NCBI GenBank assembly: GCA_040902845.1
Contig: JBBDWM010000042.1
Location: forward strand, 171,356 to 235,355
Source of the DNA: JALYNX01 sp040902845
GTDB lineage: Bacteria; Actinomycetota; Acidimicrobiia; Spongiisociales; ZC4RG35
DNA: 64,000 nt
Direction: 5' to 3'
In this document: piece by piece, positions 32,530-42,218 of the stretch
Position numbering within the stretch: position 1 is the first letter of the stretch
Layout of the letters: every line of letters starts with the position of its first letter
Position numbers and translations under genes: made by a program
Notes under the pieces: generated by a model
The model's database searches: none
Seen by the model: the letters and a program-made list of their open reading frames with translations, nothing else
What the model was told of the DNA's origin: nothing

Positions 32530-33423
32530 CTACAACTCGTTCGGCCGGGCCAGGCTGTAGCCCTGCGCCCACTCGATGCCGACCTCGGCGAGCGCCAATA
32601 GATCCCTGGCTGTCTCCACTCGTTCCGCAACGAGGTTGATCCCTGCCTCATGACACCACGCCGAACCTCTGGCAAGTTGAGCCATCCGTGTCATGTTGTC
32701 CGAAAGGCCGGCATTGACGTCCACCTTCAGATAGTCGGGTCGGAGCCCGCTCAGGTGCTGGCTCGCGTATTCCAGGTCGTAGATCGGGACATCGTCGATC
32801 GAGACCTTGGCACCGATAGCGTGCAGATCGTCGAAAACCTGCCGGGAACGATCGTCGAGTTCTGCGCCGTAAGGGATGTCGATCACGAGTCGTGATGCCA
32901 CTTCGGCCTTCAGCGTCTGCGCCAGATCGGCAGCCGTGCTGATGGAGGCGTTGACAAAGAGGAAGGCGCCTAGAGGGAACTGAATCAGCGAGTCGATCGC
33001 CTTCTGGGCGGCGACCAACTCGAGCTCGACGCCTCGTTCCATGTCATGGGCGATCCGGAACCAAAGCCCGATCGGGATCCGGGGGGCGCTCGGAAACCTC
33101 GCCAGAGCCTCGTATCCCCGTGAAAGTGAAATCCCTGCCCGCAATTCGAATATCGGCTGGAACAGGCAGGTCAGGTCGCTGTTAGCGATCACGCCAGAGA
33201 GGAGCATGCGAACGCTTCTCTCCCATTCCCAGACCCTGGCTCGGGCCATCAGATCGGTTGGTGCTGCCCGGTGTTCGAGTGTGGTGATCACAGACTGGTT
33301 CCCACTTGCTGCTAATCGGCCATGCCCGTGAAAAACTTGAATCGAGGTGCCGCTCCACGGTCCGGCTTCGATTCTCCGCAACTCAAGCAACGTTCCGGTT
33401 CTGTCGATAACACCTTGTGTCAA
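32530..33423 (-). CDS. EAL-domain protein, probably degenerate
   Basis: A 297-residue protein with an EAL-type domain (about 70-290). It keeps YEALARF, FVNASIS, SIDDVP, LKVD and AERVET, but the usual catalytic LELTE is replaced by VIDIPYG. It may therefore bind cyclic-di-GMP or another ligand without hydrolysis. The first 60 residues match no domain. TTG start at 33423, divergent from and overlapping the next gene by seven bases; an internal start is possible. Confidence 0.8.
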   Translation of the reverse strand: MTQGVIDRTGTLLELRRIEAGPWSGTSIQVFHGHGRLAASGNQSVITTLEHRAAPTDLMARARVWEWERSVRMLLSGVIANSDLTCLFQPIFELRAGISLSRGYEALARFPSAPRIPIGLWFRIAHDMERGVELELVAAQKAIDSLIQFPLGAFLFVNASISTAADLAQTLKAEVASRLVIDIPYGAELDDRSRQVFDDLHAIGAKVSIDDVPIYDLEYASQHLSGLRPDYLKVDVNAGLSDNMTRMAQLARGSAWCHEAGINLVAERVETARDLLALAEVGIEWAQGYSLARPNEL

Positions 33424-34940
33424 TCTCCAAGGCGATCTCAGCGCGGCAGCCGAAGGTCGACCTAGAGGCAGAACTCGAACGAGAAATTGGGTTGCGTCAG
33501 GACAAGGACGACTTTCTGGCGGCGGCCTCCGAATACATCACTACTCCTCTTTCGGCCGTTGTGGGCTATGCCGAATTGCTGGGTGACCGGAGTCGGGACT
33601 TCAACGCCGGAGTCCGCAATCAGTTCATCGAACTTCTCGCGATCCAGGCGCGGGAGACGATGCACTTAGTCGACGACCTCCTCATAGCGGCTCGCTTTGA
33701 CCTTGGCGGGACAGTGGTAGCGGACGACGAAGTCAACTTGAGGGACGCTGTTGAAGCAGCCACCCAAGACTGGGCCAGCAAGCAAAGGGCAAAGCTGTCT
33801 GTTAGTGGCAACGCCCTAGCCAAAGGCGATGGCAAATGGGTCATCCAAATCGTTCGCAATCTGTTGAGAAATGCCGGGTCGTTTGGGGGGGAAAACATCT
33901 GGGTCCGGATAGCTGTTGGGTTCAGCAAGGTTGTCCTCGAAGTCGCCGACGACGGTGCTGGGATGGAGGTGACTGATCAGGAGAGGATTTTCGAGGCGTA
34001 CAACCCGCGGAGGAGCGCCGACGACGTCACGCCACCGCTTGGAATCGCCCTATCTGTCGCTCATCGGTTGGCGCGGGGGATGGGTGGCGACCTCCGCTAT
34101 TACCAGGAGGCCGGGGAGAACATCTTCGAGTTGTCACTGGCCAAAGTCGTGGACCGCAGTGACTTCGACCTCGACATTCCGGACGTAGTGATTGACCCGC
34201 TGGCGGGGAGGCCAACGAAAGACGCAATCGCAGGTCTGCTGGCGGCGCGCGGCCCCGAAATGATCTATCAGCCGATCGTCGACCTCCGTGGCACCGCTGA
34301 CGGGGGGGTGAGGACCGCCGGATACGAGAGTCTTGCTCGGTTCCCGTTGGCAACACCTCCTGAGTGGTTCGAAGTAGCTGGCAGCGTCGGGTTGCGTCTC
34401 GAGCTCGAGTTGGCTGCGATCAGAAATGCGATCATCGGTTTCGCGCCTAACACCGAAGACGAATTCCTTGGTCTGAACATTTCCGACGCCACCCTCGTCT
34501 CGTCCAGTCTGGCGACTGCGTTGGACGGGATCGACCCGGGGCGGGTAGTGCTCGAGCTTTCGGAAGAAACTTTGATCACGAGCTACGAAGAGACCAGGAG
34601 AGCCCTCGACGCCCTTCGCGAACGAGGGGTCCGTCTCGCTGTCGATGATGTCGGATCTGGCGAGATCGATCTCTGGCACATCCTCAGCCTGGAGCCCGCT
34701 TTCATCAAGATCGACATGACTTTGGTTCGCGGAATAGGGCAGACACCGCGTAACCGGGCCCTGATCAGAGGGCTTTCCGCGATGGCCCAAGATCTCGGAA
34801 TCCTGGTCGTGGGCGAGGGAATCGAAACCGAGGAGGAGCGGGACCGCCTGCTCGAGCTCGGGGTCCAATTCGGTCAGGGCTATTTGTATGGCCGTCCCCG
34901 CGCCCTGCAATGGAAGACCAAGGTCCTCTCCGCCGAGTAA
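33417..34940 (+). CDS. Histidine-kinase-like ATPase fused to an EAL domain
   Basis: A 507-residue fusion. Residues 25-95 resemble a HisKA dimerisation domain, but the phospho-accepting His is absent (SEYITTPL in place of SHELRTPL). Residues 115-245 form a HATPase domain with NLLRNAG and VADDGAGM. Residues 270-500 form a full EAL domain with YESLARF, LNISDAT, LELSEE, AVDDVGSG, FIKIDM and GEGIETEE, so phosphodiesterase activity against cyclic-di-GMP is plausible. Nucleotide binding may regulate it. Confidence 0.85.
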   Translation: MSISKAISARQPKVDLEAELEREIGLRQDKDDFLAAASEYITTPLSAVVGYAELLGDRSRDFNAGVRNQFIELLAIQARETMHLVDDLLIAARFDLGGTVVADDEVNLRDAVEAATQDWASKQRAKLSVSGNALAKGDGKWVIQIVRNLLRNAGSFGGENIWVRIAVGFSKVVLEVADDGAGMEVTDQERIFEAYNPRRSADDVTPPLGIALSVAHRLARGMGGDLRYYQEAGENIFELSLAKVVDRSDFDLDIPDVVIDPLAGRPTKDAIAGLLAARGPEMIYQPIVDLRGTADGGVRTAGYESLARFPLATPPEWFEVAGSVGLRLELELAAIRNAIIGFAPNTEDEFLGLNISDATLVSSSLATALDGIDPGRVVLELSEETLITSYEETRRALDALRERGVRLAVDDVGSGEIDLWHILSLEPAFIKIDMTLVRGIGQTPRNRALIRGLSAMAQDLGILVVGEGIETEEERDRLLELGVQFGQGYLYGRPRALQWKTKVLSAE

Positions 34941-35034
34941 GCCTTTGGTCTGCGCGTCCGAACATTCATGCTTTCCGGTGCCACATCCATCACGTATAAC
35001 GTGCGTCCTGTCGCGCCCGTCAGCGCGGCATTTC

Positions 35035-35124
35035 GGAGAGGTGGCCGAGTGGTCGAAGGCGCTCGCCTGCTAAGCGAGTAGGGGGTGTTAAACCTCCTCG
35101 AGGGTTCAAATCCCTCCCTCTCCG
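35035..35124 (+). tRNA. tRNA-Ser(GCU)
   Basis: Acceptor GGAGAGG pairs with CCTCTCC. Anticodon arm CTCGC-CTGCTAA-GCGAG gives GCT. A class II variable arm is present and no CCA is encoded. Confidence 0.95.
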
Positions 35125-35156
35125 CAACACCCACAAGTCGAAAGGGAAGAGGTTTC

Positions 35157-35570
35157 ATGAATTGGACACTGGAAGTCGTTGTCGTCCCGGTGTCGGATGT
35201 GGACACCGCCAAGGCCTTCTACTCGGAGCAAGTCGGCTTCGACGTCGATCACGACACGAGGGTCAGCGACGAGATGCGCGTCGTTTAGCTGACTCCGCGT
35301 GGTTCGGGCTGTTCGATCGTCATCGGCAGTGGCATGACCGAGATGCACCCGGCTCCATAAATGGCCTGTAGCTGGTCGTCTCCGATCTGCCCAGGGCGCG
35401 CACATGAGTTGGTCGAGCGTGGGGTAGAGGTCAGCGAGATCCGAGTGCTCGACGGTGACTTGACTCGCCTGGAGCGTGGGGGAGAAGCTCTCGACAACGT
35501 CGGTGTTGTCCTCTTCAACGACCCGGACGGAAACGGCAGGGCCGTGCAGCAGATATCCGCCCGGGGCTAG
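35157..35570 (+). pseudogene. VOC/glyoxalase-family gene, disrupted
   Basis: ATG 35157 after GGGAAGAGG starts a VOC domain (TLEVVVVPVSDVDTAKAFY and EQVGFDVDHDTR) that stops at TAG 35286. The same frame continues as LTPRGSGCSIVIGSG. A frameshift near 35350 leads to the C-terminal part HELVERGVEVSEIR and VLFNDPDGN. At least one nonsense change and one frameshift are needed, so it is inactive. Confidence 0.8.
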
Positions 35571-35666
35571 TGGGCCGTTGGCTGAGACGAATGCTGCTCC
35601 GACCCCCGCAGCCAATAGCGATTGCCATGAGGCATATCCCCGCCGAGATGCCCTGAGCGTCGAGAC

Positions 35667-37343
35667 CTAGGGCGCCACCTGCCCGCTGTTGGGGTCGATC
35701 ATGAGCGACGACACGTTGACGGCCTCGAAGTCCGAGCCCTCGATGACGTCCAACTCGTGGAGAACGTCGTTGTCCCATCGCTCGTCAGGTGCTCCCGAGA
35801 TGTACCAGGGCGACCCGTTGTCGGCGAGGATGAGCCCGTAGGTCTTCATGGCTTCCAGGATCACTATGGCCTGCCAGGAGAACCCCGACGTGTCGAACGA
35901 CGCCTTGAGACGAAATCGCTGCCCCATCGGCGGGTAGGACAGATCGGTGAGGCTGGAGGCTTCGTGGCGGGCGGGCCACACGTACGCCGACTGCGTGTCG
36001 GGAGCGGTGAATCGAATCGCGTGTCTGATGACCCCGGAGGCAACCTCGTCGTAGCGGACTAAACCCGCGTAGATCGGCAGCCCTGCAGCATCCGCCGAGG
36101 TCCAATCCGCAGGGCGCAATGCATTGGACCGCAGGTTGTACCGGGCTCCGTTGGCCGCTTGCCAGGTGCCGTTGCCATTGGGGAAGGCATAGAACATCTC
36201 GTAAAGCATGCAGTCGGCGCCGTCGACCACGATCACGTGCCTGTCACCTGTGGCCGATAGACCGCCTTCGACCGGTGCTGTTGCCGGGATCGGGTACGGC
36301 CCGGGGTCGCTCTCTCCCGGCCACGAGGTGAACTGGACCGCCACGTCAGGCTGGCCCCCTCCGACCGTGACATAGGGGATGCCGATCGGGCTCGACGAAC
36401 CAGGCGGCCATACTCCGCTCCCAAAATCGGCGTGGACGTTCGATGAGGCGCCGATCCTGGCCACGTACTGAGCCGACCTTGCATCCACGGGCAGCGAATC
36501 GACCGGAGTGTTCCAGATGTTGTCGGCGGGGAACACCGAGCACCCGCCACCGGGCCCGGTGCCGGGGAGGGCACCATAGGAACCAGCAACGGGGAGCCAC
36601 GACGTCGCCCCCCAGCCGAACTGGGAATCGGCTACGCCTTGGGTATTGGTGTAGCGGAAGAAGAAGGTGGAGTTGGAGGGTCGGAAGATGGCGGGGGTGT
36701 CGATGTTGTCGACGATCCCCCAGTCGCCGGCGACCAGCCGGTCATTGGGGTTCCCGAAGAAGAACTGGGAGTCGGCTACGCCTTGGGTGTGGGATTGGCG
36801 GAAGTAAACGAGTCCGGTCGACTCCCGGTGCAGTCCGATGGTGTCGACCCCGTCACCGTTGAAATCTCCGACGAATGGTTTATCGCCCGGGTTGCCGAAG
36901 ATGTAGGAAAACTCAGCGGCTCCGAGCCCACCGTCGTTGGCGCCGAGAGCGTTGATGATATAGATCCGGGATTCTGAGGGCCGGTAGATGGACACGGTGT
37001 CGCATCCGTCGTCGTTGAAGTCTCCAGAGATGGGGATGTCTCCGGGGTTCCCGAAGAAGAAGCGGATGTCGGCTATCCCTTGGCTGTTGGAGTTGCGCAG
37101 ATAGGCGAAACCGTCTGACTGGCGGTAGAGCCCCGGAGTGTCGATCCCGTCACAGTTCCAATCCCCCACAAACGAGTAGTCACCGGGATTCCCGTAGAAG
37201 AAGCTGGTGACCACGCCGCCCTGGTCGCGTAGATACCAAAGACCGGCTCCGGGATCGACCAACCCCACCGTATCATCGGCATACACCGCTGGGGCGACCA
37301 GCCACATGGCGGTCACCAGCAGCACCAAACGTCGCATCCTCAT
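35667..37343 (-). CDS. Secreted FG-GAP-like repeat protein
   Basis: A 558-residue exported protein with a signal peptide (first 22 residues). It has about five repeats of roughly 50 residues (around 25-250) with the phrase FFGNPGD followed by GD(F/W)NxDGxDTxxxYR, a calcium-binding FG-GAP/integrin-like pattern. The C-terminal domain (about 265-558) has CSVFPADNIWNTPV, DRHVIVVDGADCMLYE and RHAIRFT and is unassigned. Probable surface or carbohydrate-related role. Confidence 0.8.
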   Translation of the reverse strand: MRMRRLVLLVTAMWLVAPAVYADDTVGLVDPGAGLWYLRDQGGVVTSFFYGNPGDYSFVGDWNCDGIDTPGLYRQSDGFAYLRNSNSQGIADIRFFFGNPGDIPISGDFNDDGCDTVSIYRPSESRIYIINALGANDGGLGAAEFSYIFGNPGDKPFVGDFNGDGVDTIGLHRESTGLVYFRQSHTQGVADSQFFFGNPNDRLVAGDWGIVDNIDTPAIFRPSNSTFFFRYTNTQGVADSQFGWGATSWLPVAGSYGALPGTGPGGGCSVFPADNIWNTPVDSLPVDARSAQYVARIGASSNVHADFGSGVWPPGSSSPIGIPYVTVGGGQPDVAVQFTSWPGESDPGPYPIPATAPVEGGLSATGDRHVIVVDGADCMLYEMFYAFPNGNGTWQAANGARYNLRSNALRPADWTSADAAGLPIYAGLVRYDEVASGVIRHAIRFTAPDTQSAYVWPARHEASSLTDLSYPPMGQRFRLKASFDTSGFSWQAIVILEAMKTYGLILADNGSPWYISGAPDERWDNDVLHELDVIEGSDFEAVNVSSLMIDPNSGQVAP

Positions 37344-37751
37344 CGCTCTGAGAAGATCGGCAGCTGTCGGATCGGCATAAGCAGCATGTCGCTATCCGAT
37401 CAGAAACCACGGCGCCCGGGGCGTGGACGAAGTTTCCGGCCAATCTCGTCTGGTGCCGCCTTGTGACCTACCGGCGCGTTGGTCGGAGGCGGGTCTTGAG
37501 GCTTGAGATGCTGTTGCAGGGTCTGCCGGTGAAACGGGTTGGCGCTCGCGTCATGAAAAACCCAGATCACGACGGAGAGTAGATGCCAGAATCAGTCGCT
37601 ATTGGCTGGCACATCGAACTGCGGAGTGCTCGATTCTTCTAGCCAACCTGGCTGATCCCGTAGCCCATACACGTGTTAATGACGGCACCGTCGAACGAAG
37701 GTTCGTGCATCGCATGCGGTTAACAGCGCAGCGATAGGACTCGAACTGGTC
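37344..37751. other. Intergenic, no feature recognised
   Basis: About 400 bases with no convincing ORF, RNA or repeat. It should contain the promoter of the leftward FG-GAP gene near 37350-37420. Confidence 0.5.
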
Positions 37752-38390
37752 TCAGTCGGTCTCCTGAATTGATGTCGAGGATGCGCCCTCGATGGGTGGC
37801 ATTGAACGATCGAAGACCGCCGCGTACCACAGAGCGCGGCGGGTATATCTGACCATCCGAAATCCGGCGTTGGCGAGGGTCTGCTGAATGGCATTCACGT
37901 CGTGGACATGACCAGGACACGTTGGGCGGCGGCGCGCTGCGTTCCAGAAGTTCTCTAGCCTCCAGCCGACGGTGTTCAGGATGCCCCGCCACCCCCTCGA
38001 CTCGGGAACGGCAAAGGCCAGCCGACTGCCCGCCGCGCTCAGGGCATTGACGAGTAGACCCTCGGCGCTTGGGTAACAGCAGATGACCCGGTCCAGCAAG
38101 ACCCAATCGTGAGTCTCTAGCTGTGCCGAAGCCGCGTCGCCCACCTCGAATCTGACTTGTGTCTGATCCAGCTCGGCATTGGCCGCCCGACGGAGCGCAA
38201 CCTCGACACTGGCTGGCGAGAGGTCGATCCCGGTCACATGGCGGGCGCCACGCTGGGCAAGCCGGATGGATGTCGCTCCTGTTCCGCACCCGAGTTCGAG
38301 CAAAGTGGGCCGAACCTCGGCCACGTCGTCGAGCATCTCCAGGAGACGTGACGAGATCGACGAGGCCTCGGGCAAGGAGGCCATATCCAT
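37752..38390 (-). CDS. Class I SAM-dependent methyltransferase
   Basis: A 212-residue methyltransferase. Motif I is LLELGCGTGATS (about 30-41), followed by HVTGIDLSP and the active-region DWVLLDRVICCYP. The frame is open and protein-like for about 30 codons upstream of ATG 38390 (RASVDRIARAFDREAR), but no start codon is seen there, so the gene may be 5' truncated. The substrate is unknown; the DRVICCYP segment is also found in Mg-protoporphyrin-type methyltransferases. Confidence 0.8.
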   Translation of the reverse strand: MDMASLPEASSISSRLLEMLDDVAEVRPTLLELGCGTGATSIRLAQRGARHVTGIDLSPASVEVALRRAANAELDQTQVRFEVGDAASAQLETHDWVLLDRVICCYPSAEGLLVNALSAAGSRLAFAVPESRGWRGILNTVGWRLENFWNAARRRPTCPGHVHDVNAIQQTLANAGFRMVRYTRRALWYAAVFDRSMPPIEGASSTSIQETD

Positions 38391-38617
38391 CGAAAGGTCT
38401 CTCGCCTCCCGGTCGAAGGCGCGAGCAATACGGTCGACTGAAGCTCGTTCCCCGGCTTCGTCTCCGGAACTGTCCCCGTCAACTCGCGTTATCTGCGACC
38501 ACCTTCTTAACGAAGAATGCTACGTCGATCCAGCGCATCCATGCGGTTGACAAGGAAGATGCTGGGCTCGCCTCTATGGATCGTCCCGTTTCAAGTGGGC
38601 AATCACCCTGATCTCGA

Positions 38618-39733
38618 TCAAACGACTTCCGGCTGGGCCTGACTGTCGGGCCCAGTGACCGTCTTCTCGGTGGGTTTGGGGTTGAACCGGTGCTTGAGGC
38701 TATCGAAGAGGCTGTAAACGGAGGGGATCACGAAAAGGGTGAGGAATGTGGAGCTGACCAGGCCGCCGATCACCACGGTGGCCAGGCTGGCAGACAGGAG
38801 GGCTCCCTCGCTGAGCCCGAGAGCGAGCGGGGTGAGTGCCAGGATCGTCACGAGCGCGGTCATCAGGATCGGGCGGAGTCGGGTCTCGGCACCGAGTTTC
38901 AAGGCTTCGAGTGTGTTGAGCCCCTCTTCTCTCTTGAGTCGCTCCACGAACTCGAGCATCACGATGGTGTTGGTGACCACGATTCCGATGAGCATCAGCA
39001 ATCCGAGCATTGCGGGAAGGCCCAGCTCTCTGCCAGTCAATGCCAGAGCGGGAAACGCTCCGATGGCGGCCAGGGGGAGTGTGAGAAGGATGACGAATGG
39101 GGTGAGCAAGCTTCCGAAGGTGGCCACCATGGACAGGTAGACCAGGGCGACCGCGATCACCATGGCGGTGAGGATCCCGGCGAAGCTCTCCTGCTGTTGC
39201 TCGGCGGAACCACCGAGACCGGCCTCGACACCATCGGGAAGGGCGAGGTCGTCGAGCACGGCCTGTACTTCCATGTTGACCGCCCCGAAGTTGGGGTCGG
39301 TGATCGTGGCGGAGACCTCCGCCGACCTGTTGCCATCGAAGTGGGTGACTGCGATCGGGGTCGACGCCTCAGAGATCTCGGATAGGTCTCCAAGGACAAC
39401 GCCGGGGGCGATCGGCAACGACGCCAACGCTTCGGGTGTCACGATGGCGGCTGGGTCGGTGTTGACGATGACACTGACCTCGGCGCCGTCGATGGTCAGG
39501 GCGGTCGCCGGTATCGGAGTGAGGAAGGACCGGACCGCTGCCGCGAGGGTCGCCGCGTTGAGCCCTGCCGTGGTTGCAGCACCGGCATCGACGTCGATGA
39601 CGATCTCGGGTCGCTCGCCGAGGACATTGGAGGAGAGGTCGGCGATTCCGTCGACTCCGGCCAGCGCTTCCTGAACCGCTGCGGAGCCCTCTTCGACCGC
39701 CTCTGCGAACCCAGGAAGGAGCAGGCGGGTCAT
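38618..39733 (-). pseudogene. RND efflux pump, C-terminal fragment
   Basis: A 371-residue frame matches only the last third of an HAE1/AcrB-type RND transporter (usual length about 1000 or more): part of the second periplasmic domain, then six membrane helices. These include SEGALLSASLATVVIGGLVSS and RLRPILMTALVTILAL. The first two thirds, including the proton-relay helix 4 Asp pair, are absent and nothing upstream resembles them. It begins cleanly with ATG but cannot be a working pump. Confidence 0.82.
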
Positions 39734-39958
39734 GCTCGTATCACCTATGGCCCCGCTTACAAGTCGGTGGCAGAATCGGTATCTAACTGGTCTCAGGGAC
39801 CTCCGTGCCTTGATGTGTGTCGGGTGTATCGAGCGGACGACGGACCGGACGGACCGGCCGGCACGTGAAGGGGAGGATTGCTTCGATTCAGTCTCTGATA
39901 TCGACAGTCATTTGGACGAGGTTCGAGGATTGACAGGGGCGTCGATACGCTGGGCGAC

Positions 39959-42046
39959 GTGAGCCGACCCCTCGACAGTCTCCGGAAGCTACCGGCGGTA
40001 GGCGTGTTGGCAGAGCGTCAGATGGGTGGCTTCCTGGGGATCGCGGCACTGGTGGGGGTCGGAGCGGGTGTGGGTGCCGCTGCGCTCATAACGATTGTCC
40101 GATGGCTGCAGGAACTCCTTCTACCTCTCGCCATCGATGATGGGCGAGCCTGGATCTTCCTTACAGTTCCGACCGGCTTCCTCATCGCCTGGCTGCTCGC
40201 CAAACGTCTCGCTTCAGAGGTCGCCGGCGACGGCGTCCCGCAGGCAGTGGCGGCCTTGGAAGTTCAGGGGGGTCGGATGAGACCTCGTGTCATCCCTCTC
40301 AAAATCCTGGCGACGGCGGTGACAATAGGTGGCGGAGGTTCGGCGGGTCGGGAGGGGCCGATAGTCCAAATCGGCGCCGCGATCGGGTCGGTGGTCTCGA
40401 AGCGGTTCAATCTCGGGGAGGATCAGATCCGCTCCCTGGTGGCTGCCGGCGCCGGGGCTGGGATTGGTGCCACGTTCAACGCCCCAATCGCGGGGATGCT
40501 CTTCGCCCTCGAAGTGATCCTTTCCTCGTTCGCCGCTCGGCACATGTCGGCGATCGTCATCGCCTCGGTCACCGCCGCGGTCACAACCCAATCTCTGGTC
40601 GGTGACGAGTTGGCGATCAGGGCGGGGGTTTATGAGCTCGGCGACGCTCGAGAACTGTTGCTCTACGCCGGCCTGGCGGTCGTGATAGTTGCAATTGGCG
40701 TCCTTTTCCTTCGCCTGTTGGGTGGTCTCGATCGTTTCGTTAGACCACGGGAGGCGTCGTTGGGACTGCTGCGCCCCTTGATTGCCGGTGTGCTCGTAGC
40801 CGGACTGGTCTTTGTCGAGCCTGGCGTGTTCGGGACCGGGCAGGCTGTCACCAATAGGCTTCTGGCCGGAGAAGTATCAGAGGTGTGGTGGGTGTTGATG
40901 CTGCTCGCTTTGGCGAAGGTGGCTGCCAACGCTCTCACCCTTTCGTCGGGGGCGTCGGGTGGTGCGTTCATGCCCTCGTTGTTCACCGGCGCTGCGGTGG
41001 GTACTGGTTTCGCCCTGCTTGTCGAGCCGATTTGGGGTATCTCCACACTCAATACTGGTGCTTTTGCAGTGGTGGGGATGGCGGCGATGTTCGCCGTCGT
41101 CGGTCGGGCGCCTTTGACCGCGATCCTCCTCGTCTTCGAGGTGACCGGGGCCCGTGATTATCAGCTCATCCTTCCCTTGATGCTGACCGCCACCCTGGCC
41201 ACCTTTCTCGCCGAACGTTTCCACCCGGACTCGGTCTATACGATGACTCTCAAAGCTATGGGGGTCAATGTCCGTCGAACCGGCGAGGTGGATGTCCTCG
41301 ACACCATCGACGTGGGCGCGGTCATGACCCCTCCGGCGCTGATCGTGGGTCCGAATGACGATCTGACCGAATTGGAGAGACGACTGCATGAGCACCAATC
41401 CCATGGCGCCCCGGTTGTGGAGAACGGGCGGCTGGTCGGGATCGTCACCATCTCCGACATCGCCCGATCGAGGACCGTCGGCAAGGGAGGAATCGTTGGC
41501 GAGGCGATGACCCTGCGGCCGGCCACTGTCACCCCCACCACACGTGTATCTCGGGCCTTGGAGCGGATGGCGGCATTGGGTGTGGGAAGACTCCCGGTGG
41601 TCGCCGAGGACCACCCTGACTTGCTGGTGGGCATGTTCCGAAGAGAAGACGCCGTGCGCGCCTACCACGAGGCGCTGACGACGACGACCGACGTGGAACT
41701 GCACCGGGCTCGGCTCGCCCAACGAACCAGCGCCGGAGCCGGGTACTACGACTTCAGGGTGCCCCCGGGATCGATCGCCGACGGCCGCGCCATACGTGAG
41801 GTTTCCTGGCCCGAAGGATCCACCTTGGTGTCGATCCGAAGGGAACGAGATGTCATTGTCCCCCGCGGCGACACCGTTCTTCTTAGGGGAGACCTGATAA
41901 CCGCCTTCGGCACCCCGACATCCAAGGAACGAGTGGTCGAGCGTCTCAATGCCGGAGCCGACGAGCCGACCGCTGAGATCTCACTTGCGGAAATACAGGC
42001 TGAAGGAGCCAGCCCCGGGGGCAAAGACCCTATCGGCGACGGCTAG
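39959..42046 (+). CDS. CLC-family chloride channel/antiporter with CBS domains
   Basis: A 695-residue protein. The CLC core (about 20-430) contains GDGVPQAV in place of the typical GSGIP, GREGPIVQIGAAIGS with the gating Glu, and GASGGAFMPSLF. Two CBS domains (about 450-565) and a TrkA-C/RCK-type domain (about 600-675) follow. A GTG start is used. It neighbours nhaA and lies upstream of a fluoride island, but selectivity-filter details are those of ordinary bacterial CLCs rather than fluoride-specific CLCs. Confidence 0.9.
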   Translation: MSRPLDSLRKLPAVGVLAERQMGGFLGIAALVGVGAGVGAAALITIVRWLQELLLPLAIDDGRAWIFLTVPTGFLIAWLLAKRLASEVAGDGVPQAVAALEVQGGRMRPRVIPLKILATAVTIGGGGSAGREGPIVQIGAAIGSVVSKRFNLGEDQIRSLVAAGAGAGIGATFNAPIAGMLFALEVILSSFAARHMSAIVIASVTAAVTTQSLVGDELAIRAGVYELGDARELLLYAGLAVVIVAIGVLFLRLLGGLDRFVRPREASLGLLRPLIAGVLVAGLVFVEPGVFGTGQAVTNRLLAGEVSEVWWVLMLLALAKVAANALTLSSGASGGAFMPSLFTGAAVGTGFALLVEPIWGISTLNTGAFAVVGMAAMFAVVGRAPLTAILLVFEVTGARDYQLILPLMLTATLATFLAERFHPDSVYTMTLKAMGVNVRRTGEVDVLDTIDVGAVMTPPALIVGPNDDLTELERRLHEHQSHGAPVVENGRLVGIVTISDIARSRTVGKGGIVGEAMTLRPATVTPTTRVSRALERMAALGVGRLPVVAEDHPDLLVGMFRREDAVRAYHEALTTTTDVELHRARLAQRTSAGAGYYDFRVPPGSIADGRAIREVSWPEGSTLVSIRRERDVIVPRGDTVLLRGDLITAFGTPTSKERVVERLNAGADEPTAEISLAEIQAEGASPGGKDPIGDG

Positions 42047-42218
42047 GACCGTCCTCCGACACCGCAACGATCTGCCGCCGTAGCTTGTCGCGCTCATTTG
42101 TCTGCTGGGGTATCGACGCAACACCGCGACGCCCATCGGCTCGCCTGGTTTCAGGCGGCCCGGCTATGGTCTCTCGAATTGGCTAGCGGAGTGCCGGGAA
42201 GTCTGGTCGGCGGGACTC

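Noticed and set aside
37676..37894. Short frame between the FG-GAP gene and the methyltransferase
   Set aside because: No start site, family or coding character; overlaps the methyltransferase 3' end.
39734..39958. Fluoride riboswitch upstream of the CLC gene (and, at 42047-42218, of nhaA)
   Set aside because: Searched for GATG...CCGC and CTGATG...CTAC elements; none found in either leader.
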